From: Cacajao melanocephalus
Taxonomy: Eukaryota; Chordata; Mammalia; Primates; Pitheciidae
Assembly: GCA_963573385.1 (NCBI GenBank)
Contig: CAUYLG010059294.1
Coordinates: forward strand, 1 to 64,000
DNA length: 64,000 nucleotides
Direction: 5' to 3'
In this document: in pieces, positions 22,806 to 34,915 of the stretch
How positions within the stretch are numbered: position 1 is the stretch's first letter
How the letters are laid out: each line of letters opens with the position of its first letter
Notes under the pieces: generated by a model
Databases searched by the model: none
The model's input: only the letters and a program-made list of their open reading frames with translations
What the model was told of the DNA's origin: nothing
Program-made: the position numbers and the translations under genes

Positions 22806-24224
22806 CATTACTAAAAACATAACTTAATCCTGTGATCCCTCAAGATCTTATCTGTTAACATGACCTTAGATCTAAGATCTTCAAATCATCTTAGCATTTC
22901 AAACATGTTATAATGTTCTTTATATCAAATTATTTTATTTCACAGTCATTCAAGAAGTAACATTTTATAGTTCACTGTGCTTCGTGTTGGGAAGATTCAC
23001 ACGATTTTCAAATATATTTTACATTTTTTATTCTCTCTAACCTCAAAATCTGAAATAAAGAATAAAAATGTTCTTAATCTCACATACTATAAATCTGCTT
23101 TTGTGTGTTCATAAACACTGGGCTCATGGTGAAATAAATTAGCGTTGTAAAGTACACACATGTCAACAATTACTGAGGCCAGTAATTTAAGGCTCGATTC
23201 ACTAAACTTTTCTTTGACCAATAGGCAGTCCTGAACTAGAGATGTAATTTATAGGGAGAAAAGGATGAAGTATAAAGGTTGCACTGACTCCCATCTTTCA
23301 TATTCCAAAGTGCTATACCTTTCAGAGTATAATTTCCTATACTGAGACATACACAATTAGCCCCCTCCCGCCCACGTTTATTAATGTCATCATTTTCCTC
23401 GGATTACTTCTGATTTATAAATAGGCATGCTTGTTGAAAGCAAAGCAAAAGTATGATTTAACACAAGGTAAGAAAACTGTGTAGATTTTAGCTTATCAAA
23501 ACTTGCAGTAGGTTTTGGTGAAAAAAAATTCACCCACACAGTAAATGGCAAGGCATTTCGGCTTTACCTCTTGATTTAGAAGGGCAATTAATTCAGAATC
23601 CATTCTTCTGTTTTTAAATGTAAAACCTTAATTGACAAATACTGACTTCCAGTGGTGTAACATAAGACTTCTCCACATGGTGGGAATATGCTACTTTCTA
23701 ATAATTCACCTGGATTAGTTTTTTTTTTACTTTATTCAAACTATTTTAAAAGTATGACTCTACGAGAAAGCATTAGAGGCAAATAGCACAAGTGCATTTC
23801 TGCATTTTACAGAAGGGAAGAGAGGACATCACTGTTTTCTAGGCTAAAAACCACTTGGAACAAGCAACAGGTCTTAGGCAGCAACTTAGATAATGAATTC
23901 TTTATAAGAACCCTTCTTCTCACATCACAAAATAAACCAGCAAATAAACATAGAACAGCAACAGCAACAAAAATCCAGAAAATAAAATGGTTTAAAGCAT
24001 GTGAAATGTGCTGTAGTTCTTTACTGCAAGGGAACTGGAGAGTCTAGTTTAGACTCAAAGCAGACTAGCAAATATGTATTAATTCGTGTCTGCTCTTAAT
24101 AAATATAAATGATTGCAGTGGCCTGTTTATTTTGAGTCTTTCCCTAACTCTAGTTTATGCAATATATTTTTCCTGGAAATGCTGGTTTAATTTCATTCTC
24201 TCTTCTGCTTCTAAGCATTTGATT
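22806..24224. promoter_or_regulatory. Mostly repeat-free block; weak enhancer candidate at 23120-23640
   Basis: No transposon recognised over 1.4 kb. The part 23120-23640 keeps several CpGs (near 23143, 23194, 23370, 23376 and 23399) and homeodomain-type words (AAATTAGCG, GGCAATTAATTCAG near 23583). It also has a CCAAT (rev) ATTGG-type word near 23218 and CCCTCCCGCCCACG (23363-23376). Function is inference. The rest is AT-rich background. Confidence 0.25.
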
Positions 24225-24367
24225 TTTTCATGCCTTATTATCTGTGTAATCTTGAACAAGTTACCTTCCCTGATTTTCAGTTTTCTCACCAGTGAAATTT
24301 CTGATAAGGGTTTAATGAGATAATGTACGTGAACATAATAGGAGCTAAGTAAATGTGAGCTTAATAT
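24225..24367 (-). repeat. MIR element
   Basis: ATCTGTGTAATCTTGAACAA, GTTACCTTCCCTGATTTTCA, GTTTTCTCACCAGTGAAAT, TTTAATGAGATAATGTACGT and AGGAGCTAAGTAAATGTGA match reverse-complement MIR through its core and 5' side. Confidence 0.85.
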
Positions 24368-24539
24368 GTATCTGAAATTTTGTGTTTTAAGAAGCATGTC
24401 ATCCTGGCTCATCAGAAATTCGATTAGGCAGAATCCAATAGAATTTGAAGAATATGTATTGAGTTGTATTCTAATGGCTTCTTACTAATCTTCTCCTCAC
24501 TTTCTGCACTCTTAATAATATTTGCAGATTTGTTTTCTC
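24368..24539. other. Unassigned spacer between MIR and L2
   Basis: Nothing recognised. Confidence 0.4.
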
Positions 24540-24800
24540 GAACAGTTTTTCTAAGGTTGTCACTTAGAAGTGTCACTCCTCTGTATGAAAACCTCACATT
24601 GCTTTAAATTGCTTAAGAATTAAAGGCAAACACTTATCAATTGTATTCAAGGCCTTCCATGATTCAGCCCAGGCTCCCTGCTCCCTGATTTCTACAGCAT
24701 CCAATATTTAGAGCCAAATTGGACCACAGGCTGCTCTCAGATATTCTGAGTGTTTTCCTGCCTTTGAGTATGTTTTACTCTCTCTGCCATATGGACTTGC
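24540..24800 (+). repeat. L2 element, plus orientation
   Basis: GTGTCACTCCTCTGTATGAA, AACCTCACATTGCTTTAAAT, TTCAAGGCCTTCCATGATTC, AGCCCAGGCTCCCTGCTCC and GGACCACAGGCTGCTCTCAG follow the L2 order closely (CACTCC..AAACCCTCCAATGGC..AAGGCCCTCCATGATCTGG). Confidence 0.8.
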
Positions 24801-25220
<420 letters not shown>

Positions 25221-25362
25221 ATGAAAACATACTAAGTTATTAATGTTTCACTTCACACTTTTGTAGAATTGCTTTAGAGACCTCTTACTGCCATTAATAA
25301 ATATAAAATATGGAAATTGTGCAGGACATTTTCACAAAGACTTGGGACACTGGATGTAAACA

Positions 25363-25391
25363 GCACACACTCGTGCACACACACACACACA
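25363..25391. repeat. Short (CA)n microsatellite, interrupted
   Basis: CA dinucleotides interrupted by TCGTG. Confidence 0.9.
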
Positions 25392-25954
25392 TCTTCTAAT
25401 CAAACTAGTAATTTCATTAACGCCACTTGCAAATATAGTTCTTTCAAAATTTGAGTGCTAATATAAATAAAGTATATGAAAGAAAACAGTAATTTAGAAG
25501 ATATTCAAAATAACATTGACAAAGCAAGAAGTCTGGTGTTAAGGTCAAATCTGAGTAGTTGCAGTAACGTGCTCTAACATGACTTGTTCATAGAGACCAA
25601 AAATTTTATGTTAAGTTTAAACTTAAAATTTAACTAAAAATATTATTCATATATTTCACAGACAGGAATTCTAATAGATTCAAAGAATTTTTCAGGTGTA
25701 ATATAGTCTGACACATTGAATAATAGCTATTTTGATGAACTGAAACCAGCTCTCTCTTATAAGGTCTGATTACTCCTTGACAAGTCTTTTACATATAAGA
25801 GTTCTGAGTATGTTTGTTGAAGGAACAAATGAATACATGAACAGCTGCATAGCATTCTGGACAGTGGTGATTTGATTATCTTCCTCTTACATGCAGCTCA
25901 AGATTATTTGTAACTGGATCCTAAAATCTTTCTTTCTTATCTTTCCCATTTTTT
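25392..25954. other. Unassigned sequence
   Basis: AT-rich, nothing recognised. Confidence 0.4.
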
Positions 25955-26170
25955 TAAGGACTAGATTTATTAATCCAGCCCCTACGAGGAGCCATACATA
26001 AGGCTAAGCACTGGGGATAAAAATGAGTAAGTAGACAAAGTCCTTGCTTTATGGATCTTACGGCCAAGTGAAAAAGAAAATGCAAACTTTAAGATTTATG
26101 GAGGGTTACCTGAGGAAGTAATCAATCAAGAAAGTAAGTTCTGTTAAAGTTTAGGAGATAGAAAAAAGAA
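25955..26170 (-). repeat. Weak L2-like fragment
   Basis: CATAAGGCTAAGCACTGGGG, ATAAAAATGAGTAAGTAGAC, AAGTCCTTGCTTTATGGATC and TGGATCTTACGGCCAAGTG resemble the common ancient-repeat phrase CAGGCACTG..GGGGATA..AGTGAACAAAACAGAC..CCTGCCCTCATGGAGCTTAC. Confidence 0.45.
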
Positions 26171-27822
26171 ACGGTTGTTTGTAGAAAATAAAGACCCCGG
26201 GCCACTGAAACATTTCAACAGTTTATGAACATTAACATTCTTCTTTTTTTTTTTTTTTTGCTATTTTTTATGTTTTTCTCAAATGCAGAATTTGGCATGT
26301 TAAGTGATTGTTATCATTTTGAGACTACTACTTCTGGCTTTCTGCCAGAATGAATAGAGCAATAAAATTAAAATTGTTCTTATTCCTGATTCCTATTCTT
26401 GATTACTTATCATTACAGAAAAGCATCAGGTTTGAAATTCAGAAGCATCATAACTCTTGAATTAATATACTGTATGACACTGATAATCTCAGATTGTTTT
26501 AAGTGAGATCTTAGAATTTCACACTTATTTTCATATTGGGGGTTAGTGTTTGTCAAAAATGTTCATAATTAAAATATACTCCAGGTTGAAAGGAATTCTT
26601 ACCTCTGGGGGATATAAAAGGATAAAAATGGGAAACCTCAGTTCTTATTTTACTTCTGTATTTTTATATTAATTATGTAAATTTTGTGATTGAAAATAAA
26701 TTAGAAGTTGGGCATAACACAACAGGGAGTCAATATTTATTGGTTTGAGGCCACATTCAGAAAACTCAATGGACACTAACTATTCTCATTCAAAAGCAGA
26801 ACAGCCATGGTGCCTTCACAAATATGGAAGGGTAAAATATGACCTTAGAGTCAACCAATAAATTGTACGAAAAAAGCAGTTGGTATGGCCCACATATCCA
26901 ATTAATAAAACTCCCATCTGAATAAACTAGTGATTGACTAAATATATTATCTCAGTGTTTGCATATATGGACAAAGTTATAAAAGTTTATATTCAAATGC
27001 TTAAAGAGTTATAGAAGAGAATGTATAATACTGTGTATTCACTACCTATTTTCTTCAGACTCACAACATTAAGTCATTGTACTTAAATGTAAATGTGGTC
27101 ATTGCTCATTCATAATAGAATGTATCTATAGAAATCAAATGCTCATAATTTTTTTTTATAAATCACATTATCTTAATCTTATGCATTTAAATGTATTTTT
27201 AGTAGATAAGACAAACAGGAAACTGATTACCCATAACATAATTATTATTCAGAGGAGGAAAAACTAAAGTGATCCAAATACTGCATTTTGCATAGCCTCT
27301 CAAAACATGATCCCCTGTCCTTCGTAGAATTAGCTTAAATATTAAAATTTGAGGTCAAGGTCCAGAAATGTGGAAGATGCGGTTAGGATTTATCTTCCTG
27401 GCCCACTTGACTCCATGTTTGTCTTTCAAATGAAAGTTGCCTTTCTAAAACTCCTCTACAAGTAATCAAACATTTATTGAGCAGGTATTATTTGTAAGAC
27501 AGTCTATCTATTGAGATGTTGGAAATACATACAGAAATAATTGTTGCCACCTACTAACTTGAAGATACTATCTAGAACTGAATATTCTAATCTTTTCCCT
27601 TTGGAGATATGTCTATAGATGTGTTCTTCAAAATGAATTAATGACCACATTTCTTGATCTTCGACTTTACCGTTCTTCTTATTCTCTACATCTTTTTTTC
27701 TTTTTCTTTTACATCTTTTTCTAGTCCTCTATAAACAACCTCACTCTCCTTCAATATTTTGTCTTAAAGACACGTATGTTTGATTTCTAGGCACCTCATC
27801 TTTCTACTTTGTTCTTTTTAAA
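26171..27822. other. AT-rich unassigned sequence
   Basis: It includes a poly-T run at 26245-26260 and a faint L2/MIR-like phrase at 27455-27545 (CATTTATTGAGCAGGTATTA). There are several T/C-rich patches around 27690-27720. No gene seen. Confidence 0.4.
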
Positions 27823-28605
27823 AGCACTTTATAGTAAGATATTTATGCATATATCATAATAGAGAAAAGTATATATTTCCAAAGCGAGCAGTTTGATATA
27901 TTTGTAAAAAGTGAAAACACCTGAGAAACCATCCACCAAAGGGGGAAGAGAAAAGACACTAGCAGCATTATCTACTGAAAGATAAGTGCTCTATTGATTT
28001 CTATTACCGTAGGTTAGTTTTGTTTTGAAGTTTATATAATTGAAATCATATAGCATGTACCTTTTGTTTCTAGCTTCTTTTGTCCAAAATCGTGTTTGTG
28101 ATATTCATCCATATTGTTTTCGTATTACATTGTGTGCATATACAATAATTTATTTATCCATTCTATCACTGATGGATATTTAGATCTTTTTTAGTTTATA
28201 AATGAGTAATGCTGCTATGAAAATTTCTTTTGAGCATACACCTAGGAATGGAATTGCTGGGTCACAGTATTTGTGTATCAGCTTTAGATACTATTAAATT
28301 GACCAGTTTACATTGCTGCCAACCATGCATGAGAACACCAGTTGCCCTATAATTTTGTCAGTACTTAGTATTGCCAGTTAAAAAAAATAGTCATTTTCAT
28401 GTCAATTTGACGGTATTTTATTGTGGTTTTAATTTTTTTTTTCTAATTTTCTAATTTTTCTAATGTTCAGCACTTACTGATATGTTTATCAGTCACTTGA
28501 ATATCCACTTTGTTACATGCCCATCACGTGAGGATTGGGGTGTATTTATTGATTTGAGAAATTCCTTATATCTTCTAGATTCAGGGTTCTGGCAAAATTT
28601 TCCAT
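27823..28605 (-). mobile_element. L1M-class 3' region (ORF2 end plus 3'-UTR)
   Basis: Reverse-complement L1M landmarks in order: AATTGAAATCATATAGCATG, TTTCTAGCTTCTTTTGTCC, TTTATTTATCCATTCTATCA, CTGATGGATATTTAG, AATGAGTAATGCTGCTATGA, ACACCTAGGAATGGAATTGC, TGGGTCACAGTATTTG, GTTGCCCTATAATTTTGTCA, ATTTATTGATTTGAG and AAATTCCTTATATCTTCTAG. Many indels; no coding capacity. Confidence 0.9.
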
Positions 28606-28764
28606 TTTGGTGCCTATTTTTAAAAACATATTAATTATAATTATTTTAAATCCATATTTCATAACATGAGATATCTAGATTGCAAGTCTTTCATTTATTT
28701 TTTCACTGAATTTGAATCATTTCTCCTTTTCTCAGCAAATGGTTTTTTCTACTTTTTCACAATA
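28606..28764. other. Spacer between two L1 remnants
   Basis: AT-rich. It may be further decayed L1, but this cannot be shown by eye. Confidence 0.35.
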
Positions 28765-29060
28765 ACAATTATCTCACAATGAACGTTTTTGTGCATGTTT
28801 TGTTGTGCTCCTTTAAATCATTTAAATTGAATATAATTACAGTAGAATTGCTTGGTAAATAGGTCATATACATTATAGCTTTTTTCTAGAAACAGACACA
28901 TTTTTCAAAGGGATTGCATTAATCTACTTCCCCATCAAGCATATAATATTCCCTGCTTTTCCATAATCTCAGCAATATTTGCTATTGTCAGAGTTTTAAA
29001 GTTGCTATCTGAAATGTATTATATTTTTATAATTTTCCCAAATATATTATTATATTCTTA
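28765..29060 (-). mobile_element. Second old L1 (L1M/HAL1-like) fragment
   Basis: AACAATTATCTCACAATGAA, CAGTAGAATTGCTTGGTAAA, AAAGGGATTGCATTAATCTA, CTTCCCCATCAAGCATATAA and ATCTCAGCAATATTTGCTAT repeat the same ORF2-end landmarks already seen at 28230-28400. It is therefore a separate element, not a continuation. Confidence 0.7.
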
Positions 29061-31632
29061 ACAATTTTTATATTTTTAATGATTATGTTTCTGTTTCAAA
29101 ACTGTATAGATAAGTTCATCTTGGCTAATCCCTAAATAAATACTTAACAATTGTTTAAACTAGTATACCTTTATGTTATTCATTTGTGGTTGTATACCTT
29201 TTATTAAATTTGATCCTTTTTAAAAATTATTGAGTTGTGTTATTTACCAATACTTTGAAGATATGTTTATTACTAATATTATTAACCAAAGGGCAAGCAA
29301 TGATTTTAAATCTGTTATTCACCTTCTTGAGGTGAATTATGAATTATCCAGTCTAACCCATGAATTATCCAGTCTGACCTCCAAAATGATGAAGCCACTT
29401 TGATGCAAGTAAAGAGAAAACTGCTTCATATATTTCTTCCACATGTACCTTTCCAAGTTTACTTGTGTAGAAAGAAATGGATTTATTGTGAAAGTATTTT
29501 ATCTGAATGTATTCCAAAAACTCTAACTGAATAAGAAGTGAAACAATAGTTATGCAGTCTTATTTTTAACTTAAGATTATTTTAGGTGATTTCTCTTATA
29601 TGGGACAGTTTTAAATACCTGTAACAAGCACATGATCATTTTCCTCTTTCTTCCAAGCCAGTCAGTGTTGAGTAATGTCTAAAGATTCCTTGGGAGCATT
29701 TAGTATTTTGCATGCTAAAACCTACTTCTAATTTTCAGGCTTCCTGATTTCACCCAGAGTGTTCATGGCCTTCTTTTCAAGTGCATTTGTGTTAGGCAAG
29801 AAGCCAGTGGTATTAGTGCATGGAAAACAGGTAGTTGTCAGAAGGACTGTAGTAGCATGTCTAATTTGGCTATATTAAACCTGTCACAAAACGTTAAGTA
29901 AGAGATTACAGGAAGCATGCATAGAACACATGGTTTATAACTTGATAAACTTGAAGTGTTGGGAACTAGCTAAAACCCCTCTCTTTTATATTCTTTTCTG
30001 ATTGGTTTCACCAATCTCTTTAAACCATTGTTGGAAGAATGGGTGAAACTATAAAAATTTTTCATGACCACAAGAAAGCTCTCTCCCAGGCAACAGCCAT
30101 ACCAACAGTTAGGCAGCAATACTTGAGAAGCTAACAAGAATTTCTTTTTCAAGCCACACAAATCTTTAAAAGTACGATGAATCCTTAGAATTGCTGATGT
30201 TTGACTACATTTTTAATTTTCTAGAAATCAGATTAATTCTTAGTGCAGCCAGCAGCTTCTGTTGTAGAAAACAGAGGAGATCCAATACATCCTTTTTTTC
30301 TGAAATAAAAGCACAAAATTTAGAACTAAATAATATTTTAGTGTTTTTTTTTAAAGTAGACATAGGTGAATGCAAGCTTTGTGGTGCTGGAAGTGTATAC
30401 AATTTGGAGGACACCACTTAGGAAATTTACTAGTTCAAAATTAGATATAAAAGTAGATATGTAATTAGAGTATGAAAAATCAAGATAAATGACAAAGTAT
30501 ATAAAATCACAAAAACAATTGACATAATATTTTTATTAAGTAACTACCTCCTACATTTCTGATTATGTACTCTGGTACTTGCCACATGACAGGCTCTCTG
30601 CTATGGCTTTGGAATAGCTCAGGTTCACCTTGCTTCCCACTAACTCTTCAGAGGCCTGTTTCACCTTGAGAGTCTATCACATAGCAGGCACCAAGACACA
30701 TCTGTAGAATAAAAGTCATCTAAGAAATGAATTAAAAATGGTTCCTTCTGTTCTACCCATCCTTACACTTTATAAATGCATGAGTTCATCAAAGCCGAAA
30801 AGAAATAAGTAATATAACCAAGGCATTGCAAATTGGATTAATAAGTGACATTCTGTATGATACAAAGAAGAATTTTGTGCAATGGGAAAACAAAACTTAA
30901 TGAAGACAAATCATTTAAGCCATTTACAGTAATTTAGTCTCTGAAGGAAAAAAAAGATGCAAAATGGAAAATGGTTGCATGATCTCCTTTGCAATAAAGC
31001 TGTTTGCATTCTAAAAATGTGGGTGAGGTCAGATCCTCTATCCTTAGCACGGGAAATCCTAGAAGCAAATGTCAGATAAAGCAATTGGATGCCATGATAC
31101 AGGCTTTTTTCAGAAGGAAGGTACTGAAACAGAATGTTAAAGTGTGAATATTAAGTTAAAATGTGGTCAGGCCAGCTGGAATGCACGTAGGGAAAGTTCA
31201 CACAGACTGTCTGAAAAGCAACCAGGAGAAAGTCAAAGATAAGTTTAGTTGAAACAAAAGAGACAAAGGAAGCAGGTGAGGCATAGAAAGGGATGTGCAA
31301 CTGTGTGATCCTAAAAGTGGAAAGGTCTGTGCTGGCAGATGCGTATCTTTTAACAGGCCAACATCTTCTGCAGCAGTTTTAATTGAACTGAAAGTTGGGG
31401 AAGTCCAGTCTTGGAACTGTAGGTGTTGTACAGTCTTCAGTCCAAAAGTACTTCTGGACAGTACTTCTTCTTTGGGGTAACTCGAGTTTTCCAAAAGTTC
31501 CAAATGACTTGCATGTTCCCGGGTTTGCAGTTCATTACTGTTTTAAGTCACTGCCCTTCCTTTCCCCACTCCCTGTGCGAGCCTGACGTATTAGTTCTCA
31601 CTCAGTGTTCTCAACGTCTTCTCCCTTTCTGT
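29061..31632. other. Unassigned sequence
   Basis: 2.5 kb without a convincing element. It holds a 21-bp-period tandem duplication (29339-29358 and 29360-29379, one mismatch) and a faint L2-like stretch at 30545-30740. A moderately GC-rich part at 31200-31630 has short open frames on both strands (up to 125 codons, 31423-31800) that match no family I know. Confidence 0.4.
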
Positions 31633-31746
31633 GGGACCAACTGTTTGCCTGGGACTGTTCCCTGGAACTGCAGGAGTTCCTCAGATGCAGTCCTTCCAGT
31701 TGCAAAATTAGGACAGTTCCAGCCAAACAGAGATGAGTTGATAACC
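31633..31746. mobile_element. Short imperfect-palindrome DNA-transposon-like repeat (family uncertain)
   Basis: GGGACCAACTGTTTGCCTGG, GACTGTTCCCTGGAACTGCA, TTCCAGTTGCAAAATTAGGA, CAGTTCCAGCCAAACAGAG and ATGAGTTGATAACC form an imperfect inverted repeat around ~31690. The layout (GACCAACTGTC..GCCTGGGACTG..CAGTCCCAGGCAAAC..GAGTTGGTCAC) resembles a known small human palindromic repeat of the MER type. I am unsure of its name. Confidence 0.45.
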
Positions 31747-32062
31747 TTAACTTCAGGCCAAATAATCTTGCACCTCAGCTCTAATTTCATGATGGATTAG
31801 TGATAGGGGCAAACTCTTGCTCAGAGTACTAAATTTCCAACCCAGTACACCATTCATCACAGTTTGTTCTTACCATGATAGTCAAGTTCCTTTCTTAGAT
31901 AATACTAACCTAATCAAGGTGCTGGAATTTATTCTCACATTTACATTTGCAATGTATATACAAAGTCCTCTGTTGGTAACACAGATATATTCCTCTATGA
32001 AAGAATGATGATTATGTAGTGATTTTTGTTTTCATCTCACAATTGCATGCTATGTTTATAAT

Positions 32063-32063
<1 letters not shown>
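31747..32063. other. Unassigned sequence
   Basis: Nothing recognised. Confidence 0.4.

Positions 32064-32102
<39 letters not shown>
32064..32102. repeat. (TG)n microsatellite
   Basis: About 17 near-perfect TG units followed by one CG. Long and almost pure, so likely polymorphic. Confidence 0.97.
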
Positions 32103-32104
<2 letters not shown>

Positions 32105-32889
32105 CAAATCAGAGTGCTCTGACTGGGGCAGAATAAAATTTATACTCAGACACCCGAAACAAAAATTCTCAGTCAGATAACCACTCAATTTTCTTGGAGT
32201 GGCACTGCCATGGAAATTGAACCATTGAGCTACTGAGAAAAGCCATTCTCTGAGCTGTAAAGCAAAGTAAATCTTGTGAAACCCATAAATTAACATTTGG
32301 AATAAGATTAATGCATCATAATGCCACTCCATTTTATAAATTCAATCCTCTACTCCGCATACAGACAAACTGAAATAGTGAAGAACCTCCAAAAGCCCAT
32401 TTCACCTTAGAAATGTGAAGCCTATGGTATTGTTTATTATTTTATATCAGCATTTGTAGGTATATGTGTGTTATGGGGGAGGGGCTGGAAGTTGTGTGCC
32501 TGTCAACTCCATCCTCTTAAGGGCTGGGAAGCAAATTATATATTTTGAATCTATGTGGATGTCTGCAAAAGATCAGGGTTGGCATTTTGGAAATCTTAGC
32601 ATTTCAAATGTGAACACTTTGTGTTGAGATTTGAGTACTACATTTCTTTGTCAATCATGTTTAACATTTGGTAAAATGCACAGTGAAAGCTGCCTAAGTA
32701 TTGCTGAGAAAATGTGAGTTGCAAAGTAATCATGAAAAATTGATTGTGATAATCCACGGCCCAGTGAGTGATGTATAGGAGCTGTGGAGATTAAGGCATA
32801 TATTCATCATTGTGTTGACTCCCAGATTCTCAGCATGATATATAGAGGGAAGCACTGGTTTGGGCAGTGGGTCACTTGACTGCTAGTTT
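32103..32889. other. Unassigned sequence
   Basis: No element recognised. The minus frame 32012-32332 reads through the TG tract and is not a gene. Confidence 0.4.
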
Positions 32890-33105
32890 GTTAATAGTGA
32901 TTGAGATCTTACTACATTTGAGACATTGTGCTAAGTGCATTTATGTGAATTATTTTATTTAATTCCCATGACTTAATGAGAAGATATTTCCCCATTTACA
33001 AAAGTGGACACTGAGGGTTAAAGAGTTTAAACAACTTGCCCAGATTTACACAATGGCGAAGCCGGAATTTAATTTCATGCTGCCAAGTCCACCAAAAATT
33101 TTTCT
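32890..33105 (+). repeat. MIR element
   Basis: A long MIR copy: GATTGAGATCTTACTACATT, TGTGCTAAGTGCATTTATG, ATTATTTTATTTAATTCCCA, CCCATTTACAAAAGTGGACA, GGGTTAAAGAGTTTAAACAA, CTTGCCCAGATTTACACAAT, and GGCGAAGCCGGAATTTAATT in the distal part. Confidence 0.9.
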
Positions 33106-34261
33106 CTATGCCTATCAGCCTCATGCTATGTGAAGATAAAATATGCTGATATTACAAGTCCGGTAGGAATAATTTTTAAATTCTATATTGAATAGATACA
33201 AAAAAAGACATTATAATGATGGGTTGGGAAGATATTACTGTTTTTACCAAGATGGAGAAAAGGATACAAAAGTGTATTTATACTGTGACTAAAATTAACT
33301 AAAATCATATATTTATGTAATGAAAACCAGAGAAGCAAAATAGAAACATCGTAACAGTGCTCACTTTAGAGTGATAGCATTATGAATACTTTTTCTGATT
33401 TTTCTATAATGTGATATTATTTTAATGATGAAAATGCCAAGCATTTAAAACAATTTTTACATTTTTTAGTGAGAGAATAGTGGGAGAAAAAAAATTCATC
33501 TTTAGGGACATATTAGAAACATAAAGTGTAACTATTATTGTAAACAGAGTTTTATTAGAAATTAAACCTATAGGAGAGCCCCCAATTTCTGAAATGAAGC
33601 CTGTTTTAAGTGTTAGGTGGACTATAGAAGCATTTATTTTAGTCCACAGATTTTTAAACATGTTATCATTAGCCTCTTTCGGTTTTACTGATGAAAAATA
33701 TTAAAGGTTGTGAACCATTTGTGCATAAGGAAATGAAACTTCTGTAAATATTGACTGACTGATGAACCATATGATATATTTACCTTTTTCTTTTTTTTTA
33801 AATCATGCATCTCCCACCTGTTTTCTTAGAACCTCAGTCAGACCTTGGGACAATTAATATCTACATGGGAGATTATCATTTGCTCACTAAAAAAGTTTTA
33901 TTTAATTGTGTGTGTTAAATCTTTCCTTTTTTCTCACAGACTCTCCTAACCTGAGGGCCCTAGAAGAGTTTTCATTCATATCTGCAATTTACTTTGATTT
34001 TACAAGAGGAATCACCTGACATTTATTAACTATGTCTTATTAGGCTAATCTTTTCTAATAACAGGTTTGCTGTAATGATAAAACTCTGATAAAATATGTT
34101 GAATTTTAAGATCCATTAAACTATGTTAAAGATCCAATTATGATGATCACACATAAAAGTAGACAGGTTCAACAACAAACTTGAGTTGACAATGGACTTT
34201 TTAAACTTCACCAGATCTTATGAACGTTTTCCTTCAGTACTGTAATTGACAATATCTATCA
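33106..34261. other. AT-rich unassigned sequence
   Basis: No element or gene recognised. The minus frame 33422-33661 (79 codons) is within chance. Confidence 0.4.
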
Positions 34262-34385
34262 CTTTGAGGTAGGAGTTATTGCCCTCATTGAAAGATAATG
34301 AAACAGGTTCATTAAGATCAAGCAACCCAGGTGTGTCCGGCTTCAATGTTAACCTCTTTACTGCAGTTCAATACTACCTCTAAAA
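34262..34385 (+). repeat. MIR fragment
   Basis: TTTGAGGTAGGAGTTATTGC, CCTCATTGAAAGATAATGAA, ACAGGTTCATTAAGATCAAG and CAACCCAGGTGTGTCCGGC match the MIR core (GAGGTAGGTACTATTATTATCCCCATT..GATGAGGAAACTGAGGC). Confidence 0.65.
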
Positions 34386-34571
34386 TAGTCACCTGGAGAG
34401 GCTGCTGAAATTATGCTGCCGTCACTCAAAATACTGCTCTCATTTGAGTTGCTTTTTGTAGAACCTTAGGAGGAACAGCAATAATTAAATCCCGTTACTT
34501 TATGGGTACATTTCTCTATTTTAGCAGCCTTTCTCAAAACTGTTTTCCGAAATCCAATTTACCTGTGAAGA
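34386..34571. other. Unassigned spacer
   Basis: Nothing recognised. Confidence 0.4.
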
Positions 34572-34915
34572 ATAAAAAAGAAAATCCTGTCATTTATGAT
34601 AACGTGGATTAACCTGGAGGACATTATGTTAAGTGAAATAAGCCAGGTATAGAAAGACAAATCTTATATGATCTCACTTACATAGGAAATCTAAAAATGT
34701 GCAATGCAGAGTGGAATGGTTGTTACTAAGGGCTGGTGATCAAGGGAAGTGGGGCAGGGAGTGGGGCATTGACTGGGGAATTATTGGTCAAAGGATTCAA
34801 AATTTCACTTGGCAGGATAAATTCAAGAGATCTGTTGTACAACATTATGTCTATATTTGACAATAATGTATTATATACTTGAAACTTGCTAAGAGTAGAT
34901 TTTATCATAAGCATA
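34572..34915 (+). mobile_element. Older L1 (L1MA/MB-age) ORF2 end and 3'-UTR
   Basis: AAAATCCTGTCATTTATGAT, CCTGGAGGACATTATGTTAA, GTGAAATAAGCCAGGTATAG, AAAGACAAATCTTATATGAT, GAATGGTTGTTACTAAGGGC, GTTGTACAACATTATGTCTA and ATTATATACTTGAAACTTGC follow the plus-strand L1 3' order. It is 5'-truncated. The internal frames are closed. Confidence 0.9.

Noticed and set aside
31423..31800. 125-codon plus-strand frame
   Set aside because: No recognisable motif; it runs into a palindromic repeat, and overlapping frames are open on the other strand.
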